Notes: generated by a model not told the origin, from the sequence alone. Positions 1-10,076 are shown, counted from the stretch's first letter. The stretch is 64,000 nt of DNA from Gaiella occulta (GCF_003351045.1 NZ_QQZY01000002.1:494001-558000); one strand, 5' to 3'. A program made the numbers and translations.

Positions 1-2
1 AG

Positions 3-770
3 CTGACGCTGCTCGCGCGGCAGCTCGGGGACCGCGACGAGCGTCTCGCCGCGAGCGAGCGGGAGCTCGCCGAGCGCAGGCGAGAGCTCGGCGCCGTCGA
101 GCTGCGCCGTGCCGCAGCCGAACGCAAGGAGGCGGCACTCGCCGAGCGCGAAGCCGCCCTCGACCGCATCGCGGAGACGCTCGCCGGGCGGGAGCGGAAG
201 CTGGCAGAGAGCGAGCGCCAGGTCGCAGACCTGCTCGCGCGCGCCGCGCAGCTGGACGCGCGCGAGCTGAGCCTCGAGCAGCTCGTGGCCGAGACGGAGG
301 CGGCACGCCGCTCCCTCGCCGCCGCCCAGGCCGCGCTGCTGCAGCGCGAGAGCCGCCTCGTCGACCTCGAGCAGCGGGAGCGAGAGCTCGCGCTGCGGGA
401 GACGCAGGTGGAGGCAGCGACGCATGACCTCGCCACCCGCGAGGCTGCCCTGGCGGCGGAACGGGATGCCGTCAGCGCGGGCCGCGGCGCGCTCACGCAG
501 GCGGTCGCCGCCGTCGCCGGAGGCCTCGGCATCGAGGGGATGCCGCAGGCGCACACGGAGGCCCGCGCGGACACGCACGTGCTCTTCGTGCCCGGCGAGC
601 GCTACCGCATGGTCGAGAGCTCCGGCCCTGCGCCCGCGGTGGGAAGCGAGATCGAGGTCGACCTGGAGCGCTTCCGGGTCGTCCGCGCCGGGAGCGCACC
701 GCTCCCGGGCGACGCGCGCTCGTACGCCTATCTCGAGCCGGCCGGGACGCCCGACCCACCGGAAGCCTGA
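3..770 (+). CDS. Coiled-coil protein, N-terminus outside window
   Basis: The open frame enters from the left edge with no start, so only the last 255 residues are visible. About the first 190 are charged heptad-like sequence very rich in Arg, Glu, Ala and Leu (repeats of the type RERELAxRE), a long alpha-helical coiled coil. The last 65 residues form a small non-coiled domain with the motif VPGERYRMVE. Such a layout fits a structural or scaffolding protein, but I do not recognise the family. The convergent gene downstream is a prepilin peptidase, so a link to pili is possible but unsupported. Codon use is ordinary for the window. Confidence 0.75.
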   Translation: MTLLARQLGDRDERLAASERELAERRRELGAVELRRAAAERKEAALAEREAALDRIAETLAGRERKLAESERQVADLLARAAQLDARELSLEQLVAETEAARRSLAAAQAALLQRESRLVDLEQRERELALRETQVEAATHDLATREAALAAERDAVSAGRGALTQAVAAVAGGLGIEGMPQAHTEARADTHVLFVPGERYRMVESSGPAPAVGSEIEVDLERFRVVRAGSAPLPGDARSYAYLEPAGTPDPPEA

Positions 771-786
771 AGGCGGGCGAGGCCCG

Positions 787-1317
787 TTACGGGCGCAGCC
801 ACCAGTCGAGCAGCGGCTCGCCGAGGAAGAGGGCGACCACGGCTCCGGCGGCGAGGAAGGGCGCGAACGGGATTCCCACCTTGCGCCCTGCCGCGCCCGC
901 GCGGACGAGGATCGCGATCGCGGGGACGAGCGACAACACGGAGGCGGCGAACAGCGCCACGACGACGTCGACCCCGAGCCACGCGCCGAGGAACGCCGCC
1001 AGCTTGACGTCGCCCATTCCCATCCCCGCGGGATACACGAGCGCGGCGAGCAGGAAGAACCCGCCCGCCCCGAGTGCGGCGAGAGCCGGCTCCAACCCCG
1101 GGTCGCGTAGCGTCTGGACGGCGAGCGCGCCGGCGAGCGCCGGCACGACGATGCGATTCGGCACGATGCGCCGCTCGAGGTCGGTGACGGTCACGGCGAC
1201 GAGCACCGCGCAGCCCAGGGCTGCAACGGCGGCCTCGACCGTGATGCCGAAGACGGCGAAGCAGGAGGCGGCGAGCGTCGCCCAGGCAGCGCCCGCAAGT
1301 GGCCTGCTCACGTGCAT
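787..1317 (-). CDS. Prepilin peptidase, A24 family, short form
   Basis: This 176-residue polytopic membrane protein cleaves the leader of type IV prepilin-like proteins at the cytoplasmic membrane. The two catalytic aspartates of the A24 aspartyl peptidases are in place: D46 in the motif TDLERRIVPN and D103 in GMGDVKL. The N-terminal methyltransferase domain and zinc-binding cysteines of full PilD are absent, as in archaeal-like and Flp/Tad-type enzymes, so it probably only cleaves. About six hydrophobic segments are visible. It converges on the coiled-coil gene to the left and no pilin gene is present in the window. Confidence 0.85.
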   Translation of the reverse strand: MHVSRPLAGAAWATLAASCFAVFGITVEAAVAALGCAVLVAVTVTDLERRIVPNRIVVPALAGALAVQTLRDPGLEPALAALGAGGFFLLAALVYPAGMGMGDVKLAAFLGAWLGVDVVVALFAASVLSLVPAIAILVRAGAAGRKVGIPFAPFLAAGAVVALFLGEPLLDWWLRP

Positions 1318-1372
1318 CTCCGCTGCGTTCAGCCCCGCCGGGTGCGATCCTGCCCCGGCGAGATCGATCCCG

Positions 1373-1954
1373 CTACCGTGACGCGCCGGGCTTCCAGAGC
1401 GGCTCGCCGGCTCCGGCGAGCGCGTTCGCCGCGCGCGCCATGATGAACAGCAGGTCGGAGAGGCGGTTCAGGTAGACGAGCACGAGCGGGTTGACGTCGT
1501 GCTCGCCGGCGGCGAGCAGCGTCTCGCGCTCCGCACGGCGGCAGACCGTGCGCGCGACGTGGAGCCGTGCGGACGCCTCGGTGCCGCCGGGCAGCACGAA
1601 GCTCTTGAGCTCGGGCAGCGGCTCGTTGAAGCGGTCGCACAGCCGCTCCAGCTCGTCGATCATGCTCTGCTCGACGCGAAGCCGCCCCTCGATCCCCCAC
1701 GGGACGGACAGGTCGGCGCCGACGTCGAACAGCTCGTTCTGGATGCGCTCGAGCGGGGCGCGCAGCGCGGCGGGGCAGTCGCCGGCGAGCACGGCGCCGA
1801 GGTGGGCGTTGAGCTCGTCGGTGCCGCCGTAGGCGGCGATGCGGCGGTCGAGCTTGGAGACGCGCGAGCCGTCCCCGAGCGAGGTCTCCCCCGCGTCGCC
1901 GCCGCGGGTGTAGATCCGCGTCAGGCGGACAGGCTCGTCGGCCGAGCGGGGCAC
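1373..1954 (-). CDS. pduO: ATP:cob(I)alamin adenosyltransferase, PduO type
   Basis: The enzyme transfers adenosine from ATP to cob(I)alamin to make coenzyme B12, needed for instance by methylmalonyl-CoA mutase. At 193 residues it has the usual PduO/MMAB length. The N-terminal signature YTRGGDAGETSLGDGSRV and the C-terminal helix with RTVCRRAER (ATP and cobalamin contacts) are intact. The GTG start at 1954 is fixed by a TAGGCT hexamer ending exactly six bases upstream (1961-1966), which implies a leaderless mRNA. It sits just downstream of acyl-CoA dehydrogenase, consistent with a role in propionyl-CoA or branched-chain acyl-CoA breakdown, though no mutase gene is in the window. Confidence 0.9.
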   Translation of the reverse strand: MPRSADEPVRLTRIYTRGGDAGETSLGDGSRVSKLDRRIAAYGGTDELNAHLGAVLAGDCPAALRAPLERIQNELFDVGADLSVPWGIEGRLRVEQSMIDELERLCDRFNEPLPELKSFVLPGGTEASARLHVARTVCRRAERETLLAAGEHDVNPLVLVYLNRLSDLLFIMARAANALAGAGEPLWKPGASR

Positions 1955-1963
1955 GCCGTGAGC

Positions 1964-3139
<1,176 letters not shown>

Positions 3140-3212
3140 GCCGGCGGCAGTATAGTCGGGCGGGGACGCGGCTCCGCCGGCGTTTCTCCTGCTCCTCGCC
3201 GTTTCCGCGGCC

Positions 3213-4046
3213 TCAGGCGTAGTCGTAGAAGCCGCGGCCGCTCTTGCGGCCGAGCCGCCCGGCGGCGACGTACTGCCGCAGCAGCGGGCACGGTGCGTAC
3301 TTCGGGTCGCCGAGCCCGTGCTGCAGCACCTCCATGATCGCGACGCAGGTGTCGAGCCCGATCAGGTCGGCGAGCGCGAGCGGGCCCATCGGGTGCGCGA
3401 ACCCGAGCTTCGCGATCGTGTCGATCGCCTCGGCCTCGGCAACACCCTCCATGAGCGCGTAGGCCGCCTCGTTGACGAACGGCATCAGGATGCGGTTCGA
3501 CACGAACCCGGGGTAGTCGTTCGCCTCGGCCGGCACCTTGCCGAGATCGCGTGCGAGCCCGACGACGGCGGCGGCCGTCTCGTCGGAGGTCTGCAGGGCC
3601 CGGATCACCTCGACGAGCTTCAGCACCGGCACCGGGTTGAAGAAGTGCATGCCGATCACCCGCTCCGGCCGCGACGTGACCGCCGCGAGTGAGGTGATGG
3701 GGATCGAGGAGGTGTTCGAGGCGAGGACTGCCTGCGGCGGCAGCACCCCGTCCGCGGCGCGGAACAGCTCCTCCTTGGCGTCCCGATCCTCGACGATCGC
3801 CTCGATCATGAGGTCGGCGGGCGTCAGCGCGTCCACGGGCGTGAGCCGCGCGAGCACCTCGTCCGGCGGCGGGCCACCCTTGTCCGCGAGCTTCTCGAGG
3901 CTCGTGCGGATCGCGCCGAGCCCGCGCTCGACGGCGCCGGGATAGGGGTCGTGCAGCAGCACGTCGCGGCCCGAGGCGGCGACGACCTGAGCGATGCCGG
4001 CGCCCATCTGCCCGGCCCCGACGACGAGAACGCGCTCGAAGCTCAC
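3213..4046 (-). CDS. hbd: 3-hydroxybutyryl-CoA dehydrogenase
   Basis: It interconverts 3-hydroxyacyl-CoA and 3-oxoacyl-CoA with NAD(P). The 277 residues hold an N-terminal Rossmann fold ([13 protein letters not shown]), the catalytic His-containing segment [15 protein letters not shown], and the C-terminal helical domain entered by [16 protein letters not shown]. This is the stand-alone Hbd/PaaH/FadB2 type, not the fused FadB. The GTG start overlaps the stop of the upstream TIMP-like gene (GTGA). A TAGCCT hexamer at 4053-4058, six bases upstream, sits inside that gene, so it may have its own leaderless promoter as well as reading through from the thiolase. Confidence 0.92.
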   Translation of the reverse strand: MSFERVLVVGAGQMGAGIAQVVAASGRDVLLHDPYPGAVERGLGAIRTSLEKLADKGGPPPDEVLARLTPVDALTPADLMIEAIVEDRDAKEELFRAADGVLPPQAVLASNTSSIPITSLAAVTSRPERVIGMHFFNPVPVLKLVEVIRALQTSDETAAAVVGLARDLGKVPAEANDYPGFVSNRILMPFVNEAAYALMEGVAEAEAIDTIAKLGFAHPMGPLALADLIGLDTCVAIMEVLQHGLGDPKYAPCPLLRQYVAAGRLGRKSGRGFYDYA

Positions 4047-4549
4047 GGCGCGAGGCTACCGCGGCCGGCCGCCGCCTGCTTGCGCCTCACCCGCCGCACG
4101 GAGTAGCCGAGCACCGCGGCGAGGATGAGGATGCCGATGAGGAGCTTGATCGCGTTTCCGCGCGGCTCGTCCACCGTTGCGAGCACGGCCCCGGGATCGG
4201 TGACGCCGCAGCGGGTCGTGAAGAGCGTGCCGTCGACGGGCGAGGCGAGGATGCCCGCCGCGACGTCGAGGGGGATGCGCTGCCCGCCGTTCTCGGGGCG
4301 CACCGGGATCCGCACGTCGACGGTGGCGCCGACGTCGCCCTTCACCTCCTGGTCGACGCGGAACGTGACGATCCGCTGCGGGATCCCCGCGCCGGGCACG
4401 GGCCTCGATGCGGTGGCGCGGCCGACGAACACCGCCTGCGCCTGGTCGATCCGCTCCTTCAACAGCGTCTGCGGGCACGTGTAGGCCGCGGCCTCGCCGC
4501 TCGTGACGAGCGCGACCGTCGACGCGACCAGGGCAACGGCCCCCCGCAT
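4043..4549 (-). CDS. Secreted TIMP/NTR-like protein with C-terminal membrane anchor
   Basis: The 168-residue product starts with a hydrophobic signal peptide ending near AAAYTC, then an extracytoplasmic domain with [25 protein letters not shown] and [12 protein letters not shown], then TRCGVTDPG, and ends with one transmembrane helix and a basic tail (RRVRRKQ). The pattern of an early Cys, a 'VFVG' strand and a late Cys recalls tissue-inhibitor-of-metalloproteinase-like (netrin-fold) domains found in bacterial surface proteins; that family call is from memory and tentative. It starts four bases after the thiolase stop and overlaps the hbd start, so it is co-transcribed with fatty-acid genes for no obvious reason. 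Confidence 0.65.
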   Translation of the reverse strand: MRGAVALVASTVALVTSGEAAAYTCPQTLLKERIDQAQAVFVGRATASRPVPGAGIPQRIVTFRVDQEVKGDVGATVDVRIPVRPENGGQRIPLDVAAGILASPVDGTLFTTRCGVTDPGAVLATVDEPRGNAIKLLIGILILAAVLGYSVRRVRRKQAAAGRGSLAP

Positions 4550-4553
4550 GGCG

Positions 4554-5705
4554 CTACGCCTCGAGCAGCAGGGCGTCGCCCTGCCCGCCGCCCGAGCAGA
4601 TCGCGGCGAGCCCCAGACCGCCGCCGCTGCGGCGCAGCTCGTGCACGAGCGTCGCGACGATACGGCCGCCCGAGGCGCCGATGGGATGGCCGAGCGCGAC
4701 GGCGCCGCCGTTCACGTTGACGATCTCCTCGTCGGCGCCGAGCATGCGCGTCGAGTTCCTGGCGACCGAGGCGAAGGCCTCGTTGATCTCGACACGGGCG
4801 ACGTCGCCGATCGTCCGTCCCGCCTGCGCGAGCGCGGCCGCCGCGGCCTTCGCGGGCGTCCGGGCCAGGTAGGCGAAGTCGTCCGCGACGGTGCCCTGGG
4901 CGACGATCGCCGCCAGCGGCTCGAGCCCGCGCCGTGCCGCGTACGCCTCGGAGCACACGATCACGCAGGACGCGCCGTCGTTGACGCCGGGCGCGTTCCC
5001 GGCCGTCGTCGTCCCCTCCGGGTCGAACACCGGCTTCAGCGCGGCGAGCTTCTCGAGGGTCGTGTCGCGGCGGACGCTCTCGTCCGCGACGACGTCTGCG
5101 ACGGCGACGATCTCGTCGTCGAAGCGTCCCGCGTCCTGCGCCGCGGCGGCACGGGCATGGGAGCGTGCCGCCCACTCGTCCTGCTCCTCTCTCGTGATCC
5201 CGAGCTCGCGCGAGACGCGCGACGCCTGCACGACCATGTGGTCGCCGTCGAAGGTCGAGGTGAGGCCGTCGAACACCATGTGGTCCACCACCTCGCCGTT
5301 GCCGAGCCGGTAGCCGAAGCGTGCCTTCGGGAGCAGGTAGGGCGCGTTCGACATCGACTCCATGCCGCCGGCGACGACGACGTCGTGCTGCCCCGCGCGG
5401 ATCATCAGGTCGGCGATCTCGAGCGCCCGGATCGACGAGGCGCACACCTTGTTGATCGTGTCGGCCGGCACCTCCCTGGGGATGCCGGCGCCGACGGCGG
5501 CCTGCCGCGCGGGCGCCTGCCCGGCGCCCGCCTGCAGCACCTGTCCCATGACGACGTAGCCGACCTCGGCAGGGTCGATACCCGACCGCTCGAGCGCGGC
5601 CCTGATCGCGACGGCGCCGAGCTCGGTCGCCCGGTGCTTCGCGAGGCCGCCGCCGAGCCTGCCGAACGGCGTGCGAACGGCCGAGACGATGACGGATCGG
5701 CTCAT
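4554..5705 (-). CDS. Acetyl-CoA acetyltransferase (thiolase)
   Basis: This enzyme condenses two acetyl-CoA or cleaves 3-ketoacyl-CoA. It has 383 residues with all thiolase catalytic parts: the nucleophile C88 in INKVCASSIRA, the motif NEAFASVA, the histidine in GHPIGASGGR, and the second cysteine in AAICSGGGQGD. A TAGGCT hexamer (5712-5717) six bases before the ATG indicates a leaderless promoter for the thiolase / TIMP-like / hbd run. With acyl-CoA dehydrogenase downstream it gives three of the four core beta-oxidation steps; an enoyl-CoA hydratase is missing from the window. Degradative versus biosynthetic direction is undetermined. Confidence 0.93.
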   Translation of the reverse strand: MSRSVIVSAVRTPFGRLGGGLAKHRATELGAVAIRAALERSGIDPAEVGYVVMGQVLQAGAGQAPARQAAVGAGIPREVPADTINKVCASSIRALEIADLMIRAGQHDVVVAGGMESMSNAPYLLPKARFGYRLGNGEVVDHMVFDGLTSTFDGDHMVVQASRVSRELGITREEQDEWAARSHARAAAAQDAGRFDDEIVAVADVVADESVRRDTTLEKLAALKPVFDPEGTTTAGNAPGVNDGASCVIVCSEAYAARRGLEPLAAIVAQGTVADDFAYLARTPAKAAAAALAQAGRTIGDVARVEINEAFASVARNSTRMLGADEEIVNVNGGAVALGHPIGASGGRIVATLVHELRRSGGGLGLAAICSGGGQGDALLLEA

Positions 5706-5772
5706 CCCGTCAGCCTACCGTCGGCGGCCGCCCCCGCACCTGGGAGCCGCTTCCCCGCCCGCGCGACACCCC

Positions 5773-5797
5773 CGCTCGTGGCTCGGAGCCACGAGCG
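5773..5797 (-). terminator. Hairpin after the monooxygenase cassette
   Basis: An 11-bp perfect inverted repeat (CGCTCGTGGCT / AGCCACGAGCG) with a CGG loop lies between the end of the M42 peptidase remnant and the thiolase promoter on the same strand. It is placed to end the SDR-monooxygenase-peptidase transcript. No U-run follows, as is usual in this composition. Confidence 0.5.
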
Positions 5798-5815
5798 TTG
5801 CCCGCCGCCTCGCAG

Positions 5816-6428
5816 CTAGCGGACGAACGACACGTCGAGCGGCAACGCGCGCACGTACGCCTCGGCGAGGCGCGAGGCGGCGTCGACGTCCGACAGCTGC
5901 ACGATCTCGTTCGGGGTGTGCATGGAGCGCAGCGGCACCGAGACGAGGCCGACCGGGGTGCCGGCGAGCGCTTCCTGCACCGCCTCGGAGTCCGACCACG
6001 TGCTGCCCCCGGCTTCGATCGTGTAGCCGATCGCTGCTGCGGCGGCCGCGGCACGCAGGCCCGCGGCGACGGCCGGGTGGATCGTCGGGCCGCGGAAGAC
6101 GGTCGGCCCCGCCCCGAGGCGCGAGTTCCCCCACTCCCCCGCGTCGGTGCCCGGGACGTCGGCCGCAAAGGTGACGTCGAACACGAGCGCCACGCCGACG
6201 TCGAGTCGTAGGTCGGTCCACGCCGGGTCTCCTCTCGTCGGCATGCGCGAAGAGCGCGAGCGTACGCCCGCCCGGGCTGCCGGCGACGCGCGCGATCGTG
6301 TTGCCGTGGACGTCGCTCTCGACCGACGCGAACGCGGCGGCCTCGCGGCGCACGACCGCCATCACGTCCTCCTCGCTCCCCGGCGGCGCCGACGCGCGCA
6401 GGAGCTCGTCGAGGAGCGCGGGGATCAT
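5816..6428 (-). pseudogene. M42 family aminopeptidase with internal deletion and frameshift
   Basis: The start (ATG 6428) and first ~65 residues match the N-terminus of M42 metallo-aminopeptidases/endoglucanase-like proteins, up to the metal-binding LFAHADE. The sequence then jumps into another frame that encodes the family's C-terminal third: ALVFDVTFAADVPG, GPTVFRG, GGSTWSDSEAV and the end motif VPLRSMHTPNE. Normal members have about 340 residues; roughly 150 central residues, including most metal ligands, are missing and the two parts are out of frame. The start overlaps the monooxygenase stop (ATGA), so it was the third gene of that cassette. It is either a decayed gene or an assembly deletion. 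Confidence 0.75.
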
Positions 6429-7657
6429 GCCGCTGCGACCTCGGCGAGGTAGGCGTCGGCCTTCGCGGGATCCATGAACCAGTCGTAGAAGTCCGGCGGG
6501 TTGTCGAAGCCGTTGGCGAAGCGGTGAGCAACGGCGGGGAACTGCCCCGCGGCGCCGAGCACGTTCAAGACGTGCGGCGGCGGCGGCAGCAGGAGTGCGT
6601 TCGTCCAGCCGACGACCTTCCCGGCGTACGCCCACAGCTGCTCGAACGTCTCCTGCATCCACGGCGCGTCGAAGGGGCCGTCGCCCCGCTCGAGGATCCG
6701 CCGCAGGTACACCGCCGCGCCCTTCGAGGCGTTGTTGGAGCCCTGGCCCGTGATCGGGTCGTTGAGGAGCACCGCGTCGGCCATGCCGAGCACGGGGCGA
6801 CCCGACGGCAGCACGCCCACCGGCTTGCGCACGGTCGGCGCGAAGCGCCCGGCGAGGATCCCGTTCGCGTCCGTCAACTCGACCTCCCGGCAGCGGGCCC
6901 CCTCCCACGGCATGAACGTGTCGAGGATCCACTTCGACTTCGCGAGGTGCTGCTCGGGCGTCGTCACGTCGCCCCAGCAGTCCATCGGCCCGCCCGGGAC
7001 ACCCTCGAAGACCATGATCTCGCACGGCCCGCTCGTCGTCAGCGCAGGGAAGACGAAGTACTCCCCCACGCCCGGGACGATGTTGAAGCAGACGGCGGAG
7101 AACTCCGGCCGCGGCGTCATCCCCGTCACGTAGGTGAGCGCGAGGGCGCGCATGGGCCGGTCGAACGGCGAGCGCTGCGGATCCCGTTCGAACAGCCGCG
7201 TGATGTCGCCCTTGCCGGCGGCGACGACCAGGAGATCGCTGTCTGCCGCGTAGCGCTCCATGTCGTCGACGCCTGCGCTGTGGAAGACGAGCTTGCCGCC
7301 GAGCGACTCGAAGTGCTCCATCCAGCGCGGAAACTTGACGCGCTGGTCGACGGACTGCGCCGGCCGGTCGAGCCGCGCGCCCCAGTCGATCGCCTTCTCG
7401 CCGGGCAGCTCCGGATGCGGCACTGCGAGGCCGATGCCCTCGACGGGCGGGCACGTGTCGTCCCAGAAGTCGATCCCGAGCGCGCGCTCGTTGTCGAGGG
7501 CGCTCGCGAACATGCACTGGCTCGAGGTGACGCGGCCGTCGTGAATCTGCTCCGGCGTGCGGTCGGAGACGACCGTGACGTCGTAGCCGTTCCGAACGAG
7601 ACCGATGCCGAGCTGGAGGCCGGACTGGCCGCCCCCCACGATCGTGATCCTCGCCAT
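6425..7657 (-). CDS. StyA-like FAD-dependent monooxygenase
   Basis: The 410-residue protein is a single-domain FAD enzyme of the styrene/indole monooxygenase oxygenase family (group E flavoprotein monooxygenases). Visible are the N-terminal dinucleotide fold ITIVGGGQSGLQLG, the middle LLVVAAGKGD, the flavin-binding DPITGQGSNNASKGA near residue 300, and a C-terminus matching StyA (FANGFDNPPDFYDWF). Such oxygenases use reduced FAD from a separate StyB reductase; none is seen nearby. Start supported by GGAG at 7-10 bases upstream. It lies between an SDR and a peptidase remnant, opposite an AraC regulator. The true substrate is unknown. Confidence 0.8.
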   Translation of the reverse strand: MARITIVGGGQSGLQLGIGLVRNGYDVTVVSDRTPEQIHDGRVTSSQCMFASALDNERALGIDFWDDTCPPVEGIGLAVPHPELPGEKAIDWGARLDRPAQSVDQRVKFPRWMEHFESLGGKLVFHSAGVDDMERYAADSDLLVVAAGKGDITRLFERDPQRSPFDRPMRALALTYVTGMTPRPEFSAVCFNIVPGVGEYFVFPALTTSGPCEIMVFEGVPGGPMDCWGDVTTPEQHLAKSKWILDTFMPWEGARCREVELTDANGILAGRFAPTVRKPVGVLPSGRPVLGMADAVLLNDPITGQGSNNASKGAAVYLRRILERGDGPFDAPWMQETFEQLWAYAGKVVGWTNALLLPPPPHVLNVLGAAGQFPAVAHRFANGFDNPPDFYDWFMDPAKADAYLAEVAAA

Positions 7658-7667
7658 GTCTTCTCCT

Positions 7668-8456
7668 TTACTCCATCAGCTTTGGAATCGCGGCGACGGA
7701 GCCTTCGGGGCCCATGGCCGAGTACCCGCCGTCGACCGCCCAGGCGGCACCGGTGACGAAGCTCGCGTCGTCCGAGAGCAGGAACGCGACCACGTGCGCG
7801 ACCTCCTCCGGGTCGCCGACGCGGCCGAGGAGGTGGAACGGGGCCGCTACGCGGTCGGTCTTGGCGCGGTCGCCGCCCGTCAGCTCGACCATCACCTTCG
7901 ACCACGTCCACCCGGGCGAGACCGCGTTCACGCGGATGCCGTCCGCGGCGAGGTCCATCGCCATGTTGCGGGTCAGCTGCACGATCGCGGCCTTGCTCAC
8001 CGGGTAGAGCCAGCGCCCCGTCTGCGCCACGTCGGCGGAGATGGACGCGAAGTTGACGATCGCGCCGCCGCCGCGCGCCCTCATGTGCGGGTGCACGGCC
8101 TGCGCCATCGCCACGGCGCTGACGACGTTGACGTCGAGCGCGGCGAGCCAGTCGGCCCGCGGCGAGGCGAACCCCTCGTCGAGGTAGGTGCAGGCGAGAT
8201 TGACGAGCGCGTCGACGCCGCCGAACCGCTCCACGGTGGCCTCGACACAGGCGGCGACGTCGGCGTCCTGCGTGATGTCGGTGCGCCGGAACAGCACGCG
8301 ATCGCCGAGCTCCGCGGCGAGCGCCTCGCCCGGCTCCGCGTCGATGTCCGCGACCGCGACCGACATGCCGTGCCCGTGCAGCTCCCGCACGACCGCCTGC
8401 CCGATCAGCGTCGAGCCTCCCGTGACGATGGCGACCCTGTGTTCGAGACCCTTCAT
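7668..8456 (-). CDS. SDR family oxidoreductase
   Basis: A 262-residue NAD(P)-dependent short-chain dehydrogenase. It shows a variant cofactor loop (TGGSTLIGQAV), the NLAC motif where NNAG is usual, the catalytic Ser region FASISAD, and YPVSKAA with the catalytic Tyr and Lys. The ATG at 8456 follows a GGAGGT ribosome-binding site; a longer frame exists upstream but lacks support. It is the first gene of the cassette, eleven bases before the monooxygenase start, and is divergent from an AraC regulator 120 bases away. It may oxidise an alcohol made by the monooxygenase; this is inference. Confidence 0.88.
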   Translation of the reverse strand: MKGLEHRVAIVTGGSTLIGQAVVRELHGHGMSVAVADIDAEPGEALAAELGDRVLFRRTDITQDADVAACVEATVERFGGVDALVNLACTYLDEGFASPRADWLAALDVNVVSAVAMAQAVHPHMRARGGGAIVNFASISADVAQTGRWLYPVSKAAIVQLTRNMAMDLAADGIRVNAVSPGWTWSKVMVELTGGDRAKTDRVAAPFHLLGRVGDPEEVAHVVAFLLSDDASFVTGAAWAVDGGYSAMGPEGSVAAIPKLME

Positions 8457-8575
8457 CGCACCTCCAAGCTCAGGACGGGTCGGAGAGAGAGAACGCCGGC
8501 GGCGCCGCAACAGTAGAAACTCGCGGCGCACCCGACTATCCTCTTCACGCAGCCGATCGTCCAGATCGCGCAGAC

Positions 8576-9553
8576 ATGTCAGCCGCGCTCCCGCTTGCCA
8601 CCCACGAGCTCTTCCACTCGACGGATCTGGACGAGACGCGCGCGCATGTCGCCCGCGTGTTCTGCGACCACCGGCTCACGCTCGGTCGCGGCGAGCGCAC
8701 GCTGGACGCGCGCCAGCATGTCGCCCGCGTCGGGGCGCTGACGCTCTCGTACCTCGACTACGGCGGCGCCGTCGAGATCGACCCCGGCCCGCTCGGCTCC
8801 TTCTACCTCGTGCAGATGCCGCTCCGCGGACAGGCGCTGACCCGCTGCGGCAGCGAGGAGATCCTCTCAACGGCCGCGCTCGCCTCCGTGCCGCATCCCG
8901 ACGAGCCGCTGGCGATGGAGTGGGCCCGCGAGACGCCGCACGTGATCGTGCGGTTCGAGCGGCACTGGCTCGAGGCCCGCCTGCGCGCGCTGCTCGAGCG
9001 GCCGCTGACCGAGCCGCTCCGCTTCCCGCTCGGCTTCGACGTCTCGGGCGCGGCGGGGGCGCGCTGGCGCGCGGCGCTCGGGCTCGCCATGGCCGAGGCG
9101 GAGGCGGCGGACAGCGCCACGAACGCAGGGCTCGGCGTCGGGCCGCTCGAGGATCTGCTCTCGACGCTCCTCCTCTACGCCCTGCCGAGCAACTACTCGG
9201 CGGCGCTGCGGGCGCGTGCCGCGGCGCCCGGGCCGCGCCACGTCCGCGACGCAGCCGCGTTCATCGAGGCGCACGCCGGCGAGCGGCTCACGGTCGGAGC
9301 GATCGCGACGGCCTGCGGGGTGAGCGTACGCTCGCTGCAAGAGGGCTTCCGCCGCACGATCGGGAAGACGCCGCTGGCCTACCTGCGCGACGTGCGGCTC
9401 GACCGCGCGCACGCCGATCTGCTCGAATCGGGCGCGTCGGTCACGGACACGGCGTATCGCTGGGGCTTCGCGCATCTCGGGCGCTTCGCGCACGTCTACC
9501 GCCGCCGCTTCGGCGAGGCGCCGCACGAGACCCGCCGCCGCGCCTGCGTCTGA
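8576..9553 (+). CDS. AraC family transcriptional regulator
   Basis: The 325-residue protein has an N-terminal AraC-binding-like cupin domain (about residues 20-190) and a C-terminal double helix-turn-helix. The second half shows FIEAHAGERLTVGAIATACG, SVRSLQEGFRRTIGKTPLAYL and WGFAHLGRFAHVYRRRFGE, the typical last motif. Regulators of this layout (AraC_binding_2) often control aromatic or alkene catabolism. It is divergent from the SDR-monooxygenase cassette and the 120-bp gap between them likely holds its binding sites, so it is the probable activator of that cassette. No clear repeat was found in the gap by eye. Confidence 0.88.
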   Translation: MSAALPLATHELFHSTDLDETRAHVARVFCDHRLTLGRGERTLDARQHVARVGALTLSYLDYGGAVEIDPGPLGSFYLVQMPLRGQALTRCGSEEILSTAALASVPHPDEPLAMEWARETPHVIVRFERHWLEARLRALLERPLTEPLRFPLGFDVSGAAGARWRAALGLAMAEAEAADSATNAGLGVGPLEDLLSTLLLYALPSNYSAALRARAAAPGPRHVRDAAAFIEAHAGERLTVGAIATACGVSVRSLQEGFRRTIGKTPLAYLRDVRLDRAHADLLESGASVTDTAYRWGFAHLGRFAHVYRRRFGEAPHETRRRACV

Positions 9554-9646
9554 GCAGCGCCGCACGGGACAGCGCCGGCTCCTCGCGTGTGTCTCGGACG
9601 GTTGCCGCTGGCCCCGGCGCCTTCGCGCCCGTAGACTCGCAGGACG

Positions 9647-10036
9647 ATGCCGCCCGTCTCCGAACAGATGGCGACCGACCTGCTCAGCGTCGACCCGTCG
9701 ACGCCGCTCGACGAGGCGGCGCGCAGCATGGACGAGCGCGGCGTGGGCGCGGCGCTCGTGCTCGAGGAGGGACGCCTGACCGGCGTGTTCACGGAACGGG
9801 ACATGCTCCGGGCCGTCGCACGGGGGCGGGCCGACGGCGCGACCGTGGCGGAGTTCATGACGCCGCACCCGGAGACGATCGAGCCGGACGACACGACCGA
9901 GCATGCCGCCGTGCTCATGATCCACGGCGGCTTCCGCCATCTGCCCGTCGTGAGCGGCGGCTCGGTGGTCGGGATCCTCTCGATCCGCGATCTGATGCGG
10001 TCGGTGCTCGATGACGCAGCCCCGCGCGGTGTCTGA
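9647..10036 (+). CDS. CBS domain pair protein
   Basis: This 129-residue cytoplasmic protein is made of two CBS motifs forming one Bateman module. The first ends GVGAALVLEEGRLTGVFTER-type sequence and the second has GGFRHLPVVSGGSVVGILSI. Such small modules bind adenine nucleotides and act as energy sensors or as partners of other proteins. A TAGACT hexamer (9632-9637) lies nine bases before the ATG. It stands alone between the AraC gene and the trp promoter, and its effector or partner is not indicated. Confidence 0.85.
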   Translation: MPPVSEQMATDLLSVDPSTPLDEAARSMDERGVGAALVLEEGRLTGVFTERDMLRAVARGRADGATVAEFMTPHPETIEPDDTTEHAAVLMIHGGFRHLPVVSGGSVVGILSIRDLMRSVLDDAAPRGV

Positions 10037-10046
10037 GACGGACGCC

Positions 10047-10076
10047 TTGCCGCGGCAGGCGGCGAGCGGCTAGGCT
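10047..10076 (+). promoter_or_regulatory. trp operon promoter
   Basis: TTGCCG (-35, 10047-10052), an 18-bp spacer and TAGGCT (-10, 10071-10076). The -10 ends seven bases before the GTG of the leader peptide, so the transcript would begin at or next to that start codon. Confidence 0.6.
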
